The notes below the pieces were generated by a model, which was given only the letters and a program-made list of their open reading frames with translations, did not search any database and had not been told where the DNA came from. 64,000 bases of DNA, taken from NCBI RefSeq assembly GCF_026241515.1, contig NZ_JAPHPW010000010.1, forward strand, positions 1-64,000, written 5' to 3'. Source of the stretch: Vibrio sp. 14G-20 (lineage in GTDB: Bacteria; Pseudomonadota; Gammaproteobacteria; Enterobacterales; Vibrionaceae). The position numbers and the translations under genes are program-made. Shown here in pieces: positions 1 through 9,808 of the stretch (its first letter is position 1; each line of letters begins with the position of its first letter).

Positions 1-49
1 CGGCCTGTCACGCCGGGGGTCGCGGGTTCGAGTCCCGTCCACTCCGCCA
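1..49 (+). tRNA. tRNA-Asp (GTC), 5' end outside window
   Basis: The window opens inside the anticodon arm. The loop carries GTC at 7-9, and is followed by a T arm (GCGGG / TTCGAGT / CCCGT) and an acceptor strand ending in an encoded CCA at 47-49. About the first 28 bases of the gene lie upstream of the window. A tRNA-Asp followed by tRNA-Trp is the usual distal end of rRNA operons in Vibrio, so a 5S gene probably lies just upstream; that is inference. Confidence 0.93.
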
Positions 50-84
50 CTTATTCAGAGTTTCAGCTCTTTAAAACTGAAAAT

Positions 85-161
<77 letters not shown>

Positions 162-168
162 TATTTAA

Positions 169-197
169 GGCTCTAGCAGAAATGCTAGAGCCTTTTT
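169..197 (+). terminator. Intrinsic terminator after tRNA-Trp
   Basis: A 10-bp stem, GGCTCTAGCA / TGCTAGAGCC (169-178 / 183-192), has a four-base loop and is followed by TTTTT. It ends the tRNA-Asp/tRNA-Trp transcript. The same hairpin is copied, with a foreign insert in its loop, in both downstream repeats. Confidence 0.85.
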
Positions 198-221
198 GCT
201 TTCTGAATCTAATATACGCAA

Positions 222-368
222 TTAGCAAAGCAGCGGATTCCCCGACTTACCAAAACAGCGCGTGTTGGGAGTTCGAATCTCTCCACCCCTGCCATATTTA
301 AGGCTCTAGACTGCGCGTCCCGGCAGAAATGCTAGAGCCTTTTTGCTTTCTGAATCTAATATACGCAA
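222..368 (+). repeat. Disrupted tRNA-Trp/terminator repeat, copy B
   Basis: This is a derived copy of 101-221. It matches bases 126-176 exactly at 259-309 and bases 177-221 exactly at 324-368. Two blocks differ. The anticodon-loop bases AAATC are replaced by a 17-base segment (242-258), which removes the CCA anticodon. A 14-base GC-rich segment, ACTGCGCGTCCCGG, is inserted in the terminator loop (310-323). The tRNA 5' strand is not preserved (only a degenerate CAATTAGCAAAGC remains), so it cannot fold as a tRNA. It repeats with a 147-bp period into copy C. Confidence 0.85.
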
Positions 369-514
369 TTAGCAAAGCAGCGGATTCCCCGACTTACCAA
401 AACAGCGCGTGTTGGGAGTTCGAATCTCCGGGGTGCCGGCTCAGTCCACCCCTGCCATATTTAAGGCTCTAGACTGCGCGTCCCGGCAGAAATGCTCGAG
501 CTTTTTGCTTTCTG
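369..514 (+). repeat. Disrupted tRNA-Trp/terminator repeat, copy C
   Basis: This is a second tandem copy, 147 bp after copy B and carrying the same two insert blocks. It has one further 16-base insert, CGGGGTGCCGGCTCAG, in the T-loop region (429-444). That insert contains GGGGTG, which can pair with the following CACCCC. The terminator stem has decayed (GCTCGAGC in place of GCTAGAGCC), and similarity to copy B stops around 513. It is not a functional tRNA. Confidence 0.82.
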
Positions 515-726
515 GAGCTTGATAAATTATAGAAAGTAACCTGGTCTAAATAGCTCATTACGCTTCAAAATTCATCTATACCGAGATTTTTCTGTTTTCT
601 CTTTTCCTACTTTATAGCTTTAACCCGTCTCATTCACTGGCTAGCGCCAAAAACTTAAATACGATATGCACCTAATCCTAAATGACGACTAATATAATGA
701 GTAAGCGTCAGTAATTTAGGATTATT
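515..726. other. Intergenic region, nothing recognised
   Basis: AT-rich spacer between the tRNA repeats and mepA. It has no ORF worth naming. A TATAAT at 693-698 could be the -10 box of mepA, but no good -35 box stands 16-18 bp upstream. Confidence 0.4.
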
Positions 727-1566
727 ATGAGGTTTTTTTTCGCACTGTTTGTATTCTTTTGTTCCTTTTCTCTATCAGCAACTTCTTGGGAGAAAGAGAG
801 TCACCCTACTAACAACTCACCTTCATCAATTGGAAGTTATGCTAATGGCTGTCTAGATGGTGCGCAGGCTTTGCCTATTAATGGTTTGGGATATCAGATC
901 ATTCGTCCTCAAAGAGGGCGCTATTATGGCCATATAGAAGCTATAAGGTTTATTGAAAGGTTAGGTGGAACGACTAGCGAGAAACTCAATACTAATTTAT
1001 TAGTCGGTGATATTTCTCTTCCTAGAGGAGGGCGCTTTTCTTCGGGTCATTCAAGTCACCAAACTGGATTAGATATTGATATCTGGTTAAGGTTGACGAA
1101 TAAAAGGCTATCTGAGAATGAACTTGCTGTCCCCAAGCCAATGAGCGTTGTGGATCTTACCAACTACAAATTGCGTCAATCGAATTGGACCGATGATCAT
1201 TTTCAAGTTATTCGTTATGCAGCGAAAGACGAAAAAGTAGTGCGTATTTTTGTTCATCCTGTAATCAAGCAAACCCTTTGTGAACAAGAAAACTCTGATG
1301 CTAATGATAGAGCTTGGTTAGGTAAAATAAGACCTTGGTGGGGACATCATTCTCACTTCCACGTTCGTCTAAAGTGTCCTGAAGGCAGTTCAAACTGCAT
1401 AGCTCAAGCAAGCCCTCCTAAGGGGGATGGCTGTGGGGATGAACTTGCAAGTTGGGCTCCAAAGACTGTTCCAGTTTCACCTCCCAAAAAAGTAGCGAAA
1501 AATAAGAAAAAGAAAAAAGTTAAAGTGATGCCAAGTCAGTGTTTGGCCTTGATATCGAATAAGTAA
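727..1566 (+). CDS. mepA: Penicillin-insensitive murein endopeptidase MepA
   Basis: This is a periplasmic zinc peptidase of the M74 (LAS) family that cuts D-Ala-meso-DAP cross-links in peptidoglycan. It has 279 residues, close to the family norm. A hydrophobic signal peptide covers about residues 1-18 (cleavage near SLSA-TS). The metal motif GHSSHQTGLDID puts zinc ligands at about His111 and Asp118, and the second motif WWGHHSHFHVR lies at about 204-214. The C-terminus carries a lysine-rich tail (about 256-272) that E. coli MepA lacks as far as I recall. RBS TAGGAT precedes the ATG. It appears to be monocistronic, with no clear terminator behind it. Confidence 0.93.
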   Translation: MRFFFALFVFFCSFSLSATSWEKESHPTNNSPSSIGSYANGCLDGAQALPINGLGYQIIRPQRGRYYGHIEAIRFIERLGGTTSEKLNTNLLVGDISLPRGGRFSSGHSSHQTGLDIDIWLRLTNKRLSENELAVPKPMSVVDLTNYKLRQSNWTDDHFQVIRYAAKDEKVVRIFVHPVIKQTLCEQENSDANDRAWLGKIRPWWGHHSHFHVRLKCPEGSSNCIAQASPPKGDGCGDELASWAPKTVPVSPPKKVAKNKKKKKVKVMPSQCLALISNK

Positions 1567-1580
1567 TCCTGTTCATCTAG

Positions 1581-1808
1581 GTATCTCACAGTGGTAATGC
1601 CACTGGTTTTCTTGACTCTAAAACTGGAGAAATATCACACTTTTGTCTAGAGTTTATAAACACGAGATTAAGAACATCGTTTGATATTAATAAAACCTAT
1701 AATGATATCAGTAAGGGCGATGGCGAATTTGACAAGGTTTGGTCAGGGATTGAGTGTTTTTGGGGTGAAAGATGCGGCTTATATGCAGTATGCGAAATCA
1801 GAGTCTGA
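1581..1808 (+). pseudogene. Possible gene remnant, start-less open frame
   Basis: One frame stays open for 75 codons between TAG at 1578-1580 and TGA at 1806-1808, without any ATG, GTG or TTG start. The translation has natural-looking composition, for example KTGEISHF, DISKGDGEFDKVWSGI and CFWGERCG. This suggests the middle or end of a lost gene rather than random spacer. I do not recognise the family securely. The stretch loosely recalls peptidoglycan-active or secreted proteins with a GxFDxxW motif, but that is only an impression. It lies between mepA and a small orphan gene. Confidence 0.3.
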
Positions 1809-1840
1809 TACCCGTCGATAGATAATTCAAGGATAAGACT

Positions 1841-2149
1841 ATGACTATGATTTGTGCAAAGGAATTTTCAGAATGGTTAAGACATAGATTCAGTGCAGAA
1901 AATTCAGGTATTTCTATTTCAAGAGACGATATTAATCACCTGACTGGTAGACAACGCTTAGACCCTAGTTTTGTTAATGATGTCCATTATGAGTTGATGC
2001 AGTATGGAATGGCATTTGTGACAGATACCAGTAGGGAAAATTTCTATCTTATTCCCATCGCGCAATCGATAAATTGGCGAGAGAGACTTGAATATCAATT
2101 TGAAAAGGAGCTCTTTTGCAATATTTATCCAATCGGAAAATCAGGTTAA
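1841..2149 (+). CDS. Small protein of unknown function
   Basis: I do not recognise this 102-residue protein. It is soluble, with no signal peptide or membrane segment. The N-terminal part (EFSEWLRHRFSAENSG, then ISRDDINHLTGRQRLD) has the look of a small helical, possibly winged-helix-like fold, followed by a strand-rich middle and a charged C-terminal helix. The start is well supported: ATG at 1841 is preceded by AAGGAT. A strong bidirectional terminator follows at once. It is transcribed toward yfhL. The compact gene with its own RBS and terminator argues that it is real. Confidence 0.7.
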   Translation: MTMICAKEFSEWLRHRFSAENSGISISRDDINHLTGRQRLDPSFVNDVHYELMQYGMAFVTDTSRENFYLIPIAQSINWRERLEYQFEKELFCNIYPIGKSG

Positions 2150-2151
2150 AA

Positions 2152-2184
2152 AAAAGGTTCAGCTTATAATAAGTTGAACCTTTT
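2152..2184. terminator. Bidirectional intrinsic terminator
   Basis: A 15-bp stem (2152-2166 with 2170-2184, one G-T pair) has a three-base loop. It is flanked by a run of A on the left and TTTTCTTT on the right. It serves the small gene at 1841-2149 on the plus strand and yfhL-trhP on the minus strand, where the tail reads as eight T. Confidence 0.85.
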
Positions 2185-2189
2185 CTTTA

Positions 2190-3895
<1,706 letters not shown>

Positions 3896-4058
3896 TGCTT
3901 CGTTCTCTAATCTGATCTCAAGTCAGGTTGATACCACCAAGTGATATCAAAGGGGCGCAAATTTTACGCTAAAACGAGTTTGGTTGATAGCCCTAAAGAT
4001 AGCAATGACATTAAGAAGAGGGTAGAGAGGCAGATATAATTGATCACTTAGTGATAAA

Positions 4059-4089
4059 TAAGCTCAGATACTGTTAGTACCTGAGCTTA
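4059..4089 (-). terminator. Terminator of rdgC
   Basis: On the minus strand a 13-bp stem (TAAGCTCAG paired with CTGAGCTTA, extended inward with one G-T pair) has a five-base loop. It is followed by TTTATC, a weak U tract. It lies just after the rdgC stop. A second small palindrome, ATCACTTAGTGAT, lies beside it at 4042-4054. Confidence 0.6.
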
Positions 4090-4101
4090 CATTTTGACTG
4101 A

Positions 4102-5016
4102 TTAAGCGTTAGGTTGAGTTAACCCGCCCAATGATTCAAATAGGTTTGGAAGGAAAACGCTGAACTCACCACAAAGTAGAGAGAAGTCTGCATCAAAACG
4201 CGCAGCTTGATCTTCACGAGGAATATCGTCATTTTCGTCTTTTAGTTCATCACTAAATTTCAGGCGCTTGATGCTGCCATCTTCAGCAAGGATGAACTCA
4301 ATGCGATCTTGCCAGTTGATCAGAAGCTTAGTTACAACTTTGTTGGCTTCGATGTGGTTTTTAATCTCATCAGCTTCTAGTTCTTGTTTCTTAACTCGGA
4401 CAATACCGCCGTCTTCTTGGATTGATTTAAGCTCGGCTTCATCAAGCATCGTAATACCTTGAGGCGTATCACCTGATTTCACCCACTCTGTCAGAGTTGT
4501 CTCAATTGCTTGCTCTGGAATAGCAGGCACTACTGGCAAGCTACCCATTGTTTTACGTAGTAATGCCAATACGTCTTCTGCTTTTTTGTAGCTGCTAGCG
4601 TCAACCACAATAAAGCCTTCTTTCGGCATGATCAGCGCGTAAGTGAAGTTACTACGGCTGAAAGCTCTAGGAAGAAGATCAATGATGATGTCTTCTTTTA
4701 GGCTATCTTTCTCTTTCTTTTTCAGAGGAGTACCAGACTCCGCTTCAAGTGTTTCTACTTTTGCATTCAATGAATCTTTGATCACAGAAGCTGGAAGCAT
4801 TTTTTCTTCTTTCTTTGCACAGATTAGAATGCGGTTTTCTGATACGTGCGTCATCATATCGCCGTGTCTACCCATCGCATTTACCCAGCCAAACTTCTGT
4901 TTGTCTTGGCTACCACAAGGGGTAAAACGGAACTCTTCAAGTTGTTTCTCTAGCTGATCTGCATTGAAATCAATATCACGGTTGAAGCGATAGACTAGGC
5001 AATTTTTAAACCACAT
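4102..5016 (-). CDS. rdgC: Recombination-associated protein RdgC
   Basis: RdgC is a nucleoid-associated DNA-binding protein that forms a ring dimer around duplex DNA and modulates RecA. The 304-residue length matches the E. coli protein (303). The start [14 protein letters not shown] and the segments [35 protein letters not shown] and [13 protein letters not shown] are typical of the family. It has no signal peptide or membrane segment. It is transcribed alone, divergent from phoB, with about 195 bp between the two starts. Confidence 0.95.
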   Translation of the reverse strand: MWFKNCLVYRFNRDIDFNADQLEKQLEEFRFTPCGSQDKQKFGWVNAMGRHGDMMTHVSENRILICAKKEEKMLPASVIKDSLNAKVETLEAESGTPLKKKEKDSLKEDIIIDLLPRAFSRSNFTYALIMPKEGFIVVDASSYKKAEDVLALLRKTMGSLPVVPAIPEQAIETTLTEWVKSGDTPQGITMLDEAELKSIQEDGGIVRVKKQELEADEIKNHIEANKVVTKLLINWQDRIEFILAEDGSIKRLKFSDELKDENDDIPREDQAARFDADFSLLCGEFSVFLPNLFESLGGLTQPNA

Positions 5017-5141
5017 AAATTTTTCTCATACCTTTTTAGAAGTGCCTCATGATATGAGATCTAAGTTGATTTGTCCCTAGCTCTGTATCAAAAGTTATAA
5101 AGTGAATTGTTTGAGACAGTTATATGAAAATTTGTTTTCAA

Positions 5142-5175
5142 AGGTCACAAAAGTGTCATAATTAACTCAGATAAT
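5142..5175 (+). promoter_or_regulatory. Pho box and -10 element of phoB
   Basis: Two PhoB half-sites, AGGTCAC and GTGTCAT, are separated by AAAA (5142-5159). This matches the CTGTCAT-N4-CTGTCAT consensus with 4/7 and 6/7 bases. Ten bases further on lies GATAAT (5170-5175), a good -10 box at the spacing known for PhoB-activated promoters, where the Pho box replaces the -35. It predicts autoactivation of phoBR on phosphate starvation. Confidence 0.75.
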
Positions 5176-5210
5176 GCAATGCGTTGATTAAATACAAAGG
5201 CTATTCAATT

Positions 5211-5900
5211 ATGTCGAGAAGGATTCTGGTCGTTGAAGATGAAGCACCTATTCGTGAGATGCTGTGTTTTGTCCTTGAACAAAAAGGCTACCAAGCAGTA
5301 GAGGCTGAAGATTACGATACAGCGGTAAACAAGCTATGTGAACCTTTCCCAGATCTAGTATTACTAGATTGGATGCTACCTGGCGGTAGCGGGATAAACT
5401 TTATCAAGCACATGAAGCGTGAAGAGTTAACTCGCAACATCCCAGTGGTGATGCTGACGGCTCGTGGCGAAGAAGAAGATAAGGTTCGTGGTTTAGAAGT
5501 GGGCGCTGATGACTACATCACTAAACCATTTTCACCAAAAGAGCTTGTCGCTCGCTTAAAAGCGGTTATTCGCCGTGTAACGCCTACTGCACTGGAAGAC
5601 GTGATTGATGTGCAAGGTCTTAAGTTAGACCCTGTATCTCACCGCGTTACCGCTAGTGAAGGTCCAGTTGATATGGGACCAACAGAGTTCAAAATGTTGC
5701 ACTTCTTTATGACGCACCAAGAGCGTGTGTACAGCCGTGAGCAGCTACTGAATAACGTTTGGGGCACCAACGTTTACGTTGAAGACCGTACCGTTGACGT
5801 ACATATTCGACGCCTGCGTAAAGCACTTGAATCTGCAGGTCACGACAAGTTAATCCAAACGGTTCGCGGCGCGGGCTACCGTTTTTCTACAAAGGCTTAG
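5211..5900 (+). CDS. phoB: Phosphate regulon response regulator PhoB
   Basis: This is an OmpR-type response regulator of 229 residues, the same length as E. coli PhoB. The receiver domain is at 1-120, with phosphoacceptor Asp53 (LLDWMLPGG) and Lys105 (ITKPFSP). The winged-helix DNA-binding domain is at about 130-229 ([24 protein letters not shown]). The ATG at 5211 gives [18 protein letters not shown], aligned with E. coli; an in-frame start 27 bases upstream is not needed. It controls the Pho regulon by binding Pho boxes such as those at 5142 and 12032. It is followed after 33 bp by phoR. Confidence 0.97.
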   Translation: MSRRILVVEDEAPIREMLCFVLEQKGYQAVEAEDYDTAVNKLCEPFPDLVLLDWMLPGGSGINFIKHMKREELTRNIPVVMLTARGEEEDKVRGLEVGADDYITKPFSPKELVARLKAVIRRVTPTALEDVIDVQGLKLDPVSHRVTASEGPVDMGPTEFKMLHFFMTHQERVYSREQLLNNVWGTNVYVEDRTVDVHIRRLRKALESAGHDKLIQTVRGAGYRFSTKA

Positions 5901-5933
5901 TGTGGCTTCGCTACTCAGTTTACGGAGTCCTGA

Positions 5934-7232
5934 ATGGTTGAAAAGTTAACCTGGAAAAAGCTGGCTTGGGAGCTGGCTTTTTTTTACGCACCTTGGGTTT
6001 TAGTCGGTTGGATATTCGGCTACCTACCTTGGTTACTGCTGGCTGCTACGGTATTGCAGCTCGGCTGGCATTTACATAATCAAATGCGTTTGTCCGCATG
6101 GTTGTGGGATGAGAAGCGTCTAACGCCACCATCAGGTTCTGGGAATTGGGAGTCTCTGTTCAACGGTATTTATCGAATGCAACAGAGACAGCGTCGCAAA
6201 CGTAAAGAGCTGACCAACCTAATCCGTCGTTTCAGAAATGGTGCAGAATCTCTTCCCGATGCCGTTGTGGTATTTCGTGGTGAAGGCAATATCGTTTGGT
6301 GTAACAAGCTAGCTCAGTACTTACTTGGGTTTCGCTGGCCAGACGATTCAGGTCAACCGATTTCTAACTTAATCCGCACGCCGGACTTCATCAAGTATCT
6401 TAATAAACAAGACTTTTCAGAACCGTTAGAGATGCCTTCGCCACTTAACGTGGAGCGCATGCTTGAGCTTCGTATCGTGCCGTATACCGAGGGTGAACAC
6501 CTAATGGTGGTACGTGATGTTACTCAGTTAAAACAGCTAGAAGGCATGCGTCGTAACTTCTTTGCTAACGTTTCTCACGAGCTACGTACTCCAATGACCG
6601 TACTTCAGGGCTACCTTGAAATGACGGAAGATCCAGACATGATCGTTGGGCCTATGTGGCCTAAGGCTCATGGTGTGATGACCGAGCAATTGAATCGCAT
6701 GAACAGTCTGGTGAACCAGCTATTAACACTTTCAAAAATTGAAGCGGCGCCAATGCATGAATTGGATGAAGTGGTGAACGTTCCGGCGATGTTGGAGGTT
6801 CTTGAAAAAGAAGCCGCTAGCCTCAGTGGAGAGCGAGAACACAAGCTGGAATTTGATATTGATAAGAGCTTACGCGTATTAGCGGATGAAGATCAGTTAA
6901 GAAGTGCGATATCGAACCTGGTTTACAATGCAGTGAAATACACGCCGCCTGGTGCGACCGTAAAGGTTCGTTGGTATCAAACCAGTCAAGGCGCGTGTTT
7001 GGATGTGTCAGACACTGGAGACGGTATCGAACCACAACACTTGCATCGACTTACCGAGCGCTTCTATCGAGTTGATAAAGCGCGTTCACGAGACACGGGC
7101 GGTAGTGGTCTTGGATTGGCGATTGTGAAGCATGCGCTTAGTCACCATGACTCACATTTAGAAATTCAAAGTGAAGTGGGTGTTGGTAGTCGATTCCATT
7201 TCACATTACCAAACCGACTGACAGTGTCATGA
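5934..7232 (+). CDS. phoR: Phosphate regulon sensor histidine kinase PhoR
   Basis: This is a membrane sensor kinase of 432 residues. Two closely spaced membrane helices lie at about 12-46, with only a tiny periplasmic turn, as in E. coli. A PAS domain follows at about 100-195, then the HisKA motif NVSHELRTP with phosphoacceptor His215, and the HATPase boxes [19 protein letters not shown] and [12 protein letters not shown]. It phosphorylates PhoB when phosphate is low and acts as phosphatase when the Pst/PhoU complex signals plenty. Its stop overlaps the start of the PstS-like gene (ATGA), so the three genes form one operon. Confidence 0.96.
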   Translation: MVEKLTWKKLAWELAFFYAPWVLVGWIFGYLPWLLLAATVLQLGWHLHNQMRLSAWLWDEKRLTPPSGSGNWESLFNGIYRMQQRQRRKRKELTNLIRRFRNGAESLPDAVVVFRGEGNIVWCNKLAQYLLGFRWPDDSGQPISNLIRTPDFIKYLNKQDFSEPLEMPSPLNVERMLELRIVPYTEGEHLMVVRDVTQLKQLEGMRRNFFANVSHELRTPMTVLQGYLEMTEDPDMIVGPMWPKAHGVMTEQLNRMNSLVNQLLTLSKIEAAPMHELDEVVNVPAMLEVLEKEAASLSGEREHKLEFDIDKSLRVLADEDQLRSAISNLVYNAVKYTPPGATVKVRWYQTSQGACLDVSDTGDGIEPQHLHRLTERFYRVDKARSRDTGGSGLGLAIVKHALSHHDSHLEIQSEVGVGSRFHFTLPNRLTVS

Positions 7233-8206
7233 ATTGTTTGACACGCAGGATGCGTTTGCCAGTCTGCTCATTATTAGCGTTAACTTTGGCCAACCCTGTT
7301 AATGCCGAACAAGGTGTCGATTCTCTTCCTGATTATTCTAAGGTTCCGGGCATTTCTGGGAGCTTATTATCGGTAGGTTCGGATACCTTAGCAGGCATGA
7401 CGACGTTATGGGTAGAGGAGTTTAAATCTTACTACCCGAACGTGAATGCTCAAGTCCAAGCATCAGGTTCTTCTACTGCACCTCCTGCATTGACTGAAGG
7501 GACAGCACATCTAGGGCCTATGAGCCGTCCTATGCGCTTGCGAGAAATTGAAGCGTTTGAAAGAGAACATGGTTATAAGCCGACAGCACTGCGAGTTGCC
7601 ATTGATGCGATCGGTCTTTTTGTGCACCGAGATAACCCTATTGAGGGGCTCAATTTTCGCCAGATGGATGGTGTCTTTTCAGAAACATTACGCTGTGGTG
7701 CGACGAAACCGCTGAACGATTGGCAAGATCTAGGCGTAAACCAAGCATGGGCAAAACATAGATTCCAGCTGTTTGGACGTAATTCAGTTTCGGGAACCTA
7801 CGGTTATTTTAAACAAAACGCATTATGCGGTGGTGACTTTAAGAACCGAGTTAATGAGCAGCCAGGCTCCGCATCAGTTGTACAGTCGGTCGCTTCATCA
7901 ATCAGTGGGATAGGTTACTCAGGTATTGGCTATCGTGTAGCTGGCGTTAAGCTAATTCCTATTGCTGAGTATGGTTCTGATTATGTAGAACCGACCCGAG
8001 CGAATATCTTGAGTGGTGATTACCCTCTATCACGCTTTCTTTATGTATACGTGAACAAACATCCAGATAAACCGCTTTCTCCTGTTGAGAGAGAGTTCCT
8101 TACTTTTGTTTTTTCAAAACAAGGGCAAGAGTTGGTGGAAAAAGATGGTTACTTGGCAATACCGTCTGAGTTTGCAGAGCAAGAATTGGCAAAAGTCGGG
8201 CTCTGA
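7229..8206 (+). CDS. PstS-family phosphate-binding periplasmic protein
   Basis: This is a phosphate-type ABC substrate-binding protein of 325 residues. The signal peptide is at about 1-26 (cleavage after NPVNA). Phosphate-loop-like segments are [41 protein letters not shown] and [10 protein letters not shown], all characteristic of the PstS fold. It starts within the phoR stop codon (ATGA overlap), so it is expressed with the regulators rather than with pstCAB. No other PstS gene is in the window. It may feed the downstream Pst permease, or act as an extra scavenging or sensing protein; the sequence does not decide. An intrinsic terminator follows. Confidence 0.87.
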   Translation: MNCLTRRMRLPVCSLLALTLANPVNAEQGVDSLPDYSKVPGISGSLLSVGSDTLAGMTTLWVEEFKSYYPNVNAQVQASGSSTAPPALTEGTAHLGPMSRPMRLREIEAFEREHGYKPTALRVAIDAIGLFVHRDNPIEGLNFRQMDGVFSETLRCGATKPLNDWQDLGVNQAWAKHRFQLFGRNSVSGTYGYFKQNALCGGDFKNRVNEQPGSASVVQSVASSISGIGYSGIGYRVAGVKLIPIAEYGSDYVEPTRANILSGDYPLSRFLYVYVNKHPDKPLSPVEREFLTFVFSKQGQELVEKDGYLAIPSEFAEQELAKVGL

Positions 8207-8253
8207 CTGAGGCTCTAATTCAGGCTAAGATAAACTTAGAAAAGAAACGTATG

Positions 8254-8287
8254 AACAGCTTGCGATGTCGCAGGCTGTTTTTATTTT
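8254..8287 (+). terminator. Terminator of phoB-phoR-pstS-like operon
   Basis: An 11-bp stem, AACAGCTTGCG / CGCAGGCTGTT (8254-8264 / 8269-8279, one G-T pair), has the loop ATGT and is followed by TTTATTTT. It lies just before the convergent ppx stop. Confidence 0.82.
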
Positions 8288-8296
8288 GACTGTTCG

Positions 8297-9808
8297 TTAT
8301 TTTAACTTCAACGACCATCCTGCATTTTTCCAACGTTGTTGCTCTTCTCTGAGTTCATAGTCAAGCAGTTGGTTTTGACCCAACCAATCGCTTTTAGATC
8401 CTTTCAATTCCCAGCTATCCTGTTGTTCAATCGTTAGCGACACGTCTGGGGCCAGTGCTTGATTTCGCTGACGGTTGAGTAAGATAGCGAATCTCAATAT
8501 ACGAATCAGCAGGGTGATTTGTTGTGGGGTAAATAGAGAAAGTTCCGGCAAGTCTTGTAGCTTGAGCGCTTTTCTTTGATAGCGAACCAATGCTGATATA
8601 AGACGTTGCTGCTCAGTATTGAAGCCTGGCATTGTTGTGTGCTTAAGCAGATAAGCCGAATGGCGGTGATAGCCTTGGAATGCAATGCTTTGTCCTACCT
8701 CATGAAGCAACGCAGCCCAACCGAGCAGATCATACAGCTCATTAGTGACCGCAGTTGTCACTTGAGGCTGCACTTGTTTCAGCAATGAAAGAGCGAGTAC
8801 TTTCACTTTCTTGCCATGAGTTACGTCTACATGGTATCGAGAGACGAGCGTTTCGGCGGTTCTTGTTCGAACATCAATATCTTTAAACCGATCTTCCATG
8901 TCATAAAGCACCCCTTCTCTTAAGGCACTATCGGAGAAATGCAATTCATTGATGTTTAGCATATCCATAGCTGCTGAAAGAATAGTGACGCCAGCAGCAA
9001 ACACTGGCTTTCTCTCATCACTTAAGCCTGAAAGATTTAAGGCTTTGGATGATGAAAATTCACATATGTGATTCTTCAAATAAGACAGGCGTTGGGCTGT
9101 AATGAGACCATCGATGAACCCTAAGCCAATGAGCACCTCTTTTATTGATTTAGTTGTCCCTGATGAGCCAAAGGTGATTTCCCAGGTGGCTTTTTTGTAT
9201 TCTTCAATTAATGGCATTAATAGACGAGTAGCTGCGGTATAAGCATCTGAGAAGTGTTGTGAAGTTAGCCCTCCGTCAGCAAAAAAACGTTGAGTGAAGT
9301 TGACGCATCCCATCGGTAAACTGCGCATAATTAGGGGGGTAAAGCCTTGTCCGGAGACGAGTTCGGTACTCCCTCCACCGATATCAATAACCAATTTAGA
9401 TTCAGAAGCGGTTTGAGTGTGTTCTACACCGTTATAGATTATTCGAGCTTCTTCTTGGCCGGAAATGATCTCTATTGGAAAAGGAAACAGTGGCTTGGCT
9501 TGCTCTAAGAAGTCTTTAGCGTTTTTGGCTTTTCTTAGGGTATGAGTCGCAACCACTCTGACATTATCAAGTTCAAAATCCGCTAGTCGTTCTGCGAACA
9601 CCTTGAGGCATTCTAGGCCTCGCTCGATAGCGTTTTCGGATAGGAAGTTATGTTCATCCAATCCATCACCTAACCTCACTTTCTGTTTGTGTCTGCTGAC
9701 TAATTGCAGGTGTTGATCGAATACTCGGGCAACTACCATGTGGAAGCTGTTCGAACCCAAGTCGATAGCGGCAATACATCGAGAATGTTTGTTATCGATT
9801 AGCGGCAT
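8297..9808 (-). CDS. ppx: Exopolyphosphatase Ppx
   Basis: This enzyme releases phosphate from the ends of polyphosphate chains and belongs to the Ppx/GppA branch of the ASKHA superfamily. It has 503 residues. The N-terminal phosphate-binding loop AAIDLGSNSFHMVVARV starts at about residue 14. The second phosphate loop is VIDIGGGSTELV. An HD-like C-terminal region (AALLHEVGQSIAFQGYHRHSAYLL) follows, as in E. coli Ppx. It overlaps the end of ppk by 10 bp, so the two are translationally coupled. It is convergent with the phoBR operon. Confidence 0.93.
   Translation of the reverse strand: MPLIDNKHSRCIAAIDLGSNSFHMVVARVFDQHLQLVSRHKQKVRLGDGLDEHNFLSENAIERGLECLKVFAERLADFELDNVRVVATHTLRKAKNAKDFLEQAKPLFPFPIEIISGQEEARIIYNGVEHTQTASESKLVIDIGGGSTELVSGQGFTPLIMRSLPMGCVNFTQRFFADGGLTSQHFSDAYTAATRLLMPLIEEYKKATWEITFGSSGTTKSIKEVLIGLGFIDGLITAQRLSYLKNHICEFSSSKALNLSGLSDERKPVFAAGVTILSAAMDMLNINELHFSDSALREGVLYDMEDRFKDIDVRTRTAETLVSRYHVDVTHGKKVKVLALSLLKQVQPQVTTAVTNELYDLLGWAALLHEVGQSIAFQGYHRHSAYLLKHTTMPGFNTEQQRLISALVRYQRKALKLQDLPELSLFTPQQITLLIRILRFAILLNRQRNQALAPDVSLTIEQQDSWELKGSKSDWLGQNQLLDYELREEQQRWKNAGWSLKLK

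Noticed and set aside
222..514. Repeats considered as a short CRISPR array
   Set aside because: There are only two 147-bp copies derived from a tRNA gene, with no short repeat/spacer pattern and no cas genes.
222..514. Extra functional tRNA-Trp genes
   Set aside because: Both copies lack the acceptor 5' strand and D arm and have lost the CCA anticodon.
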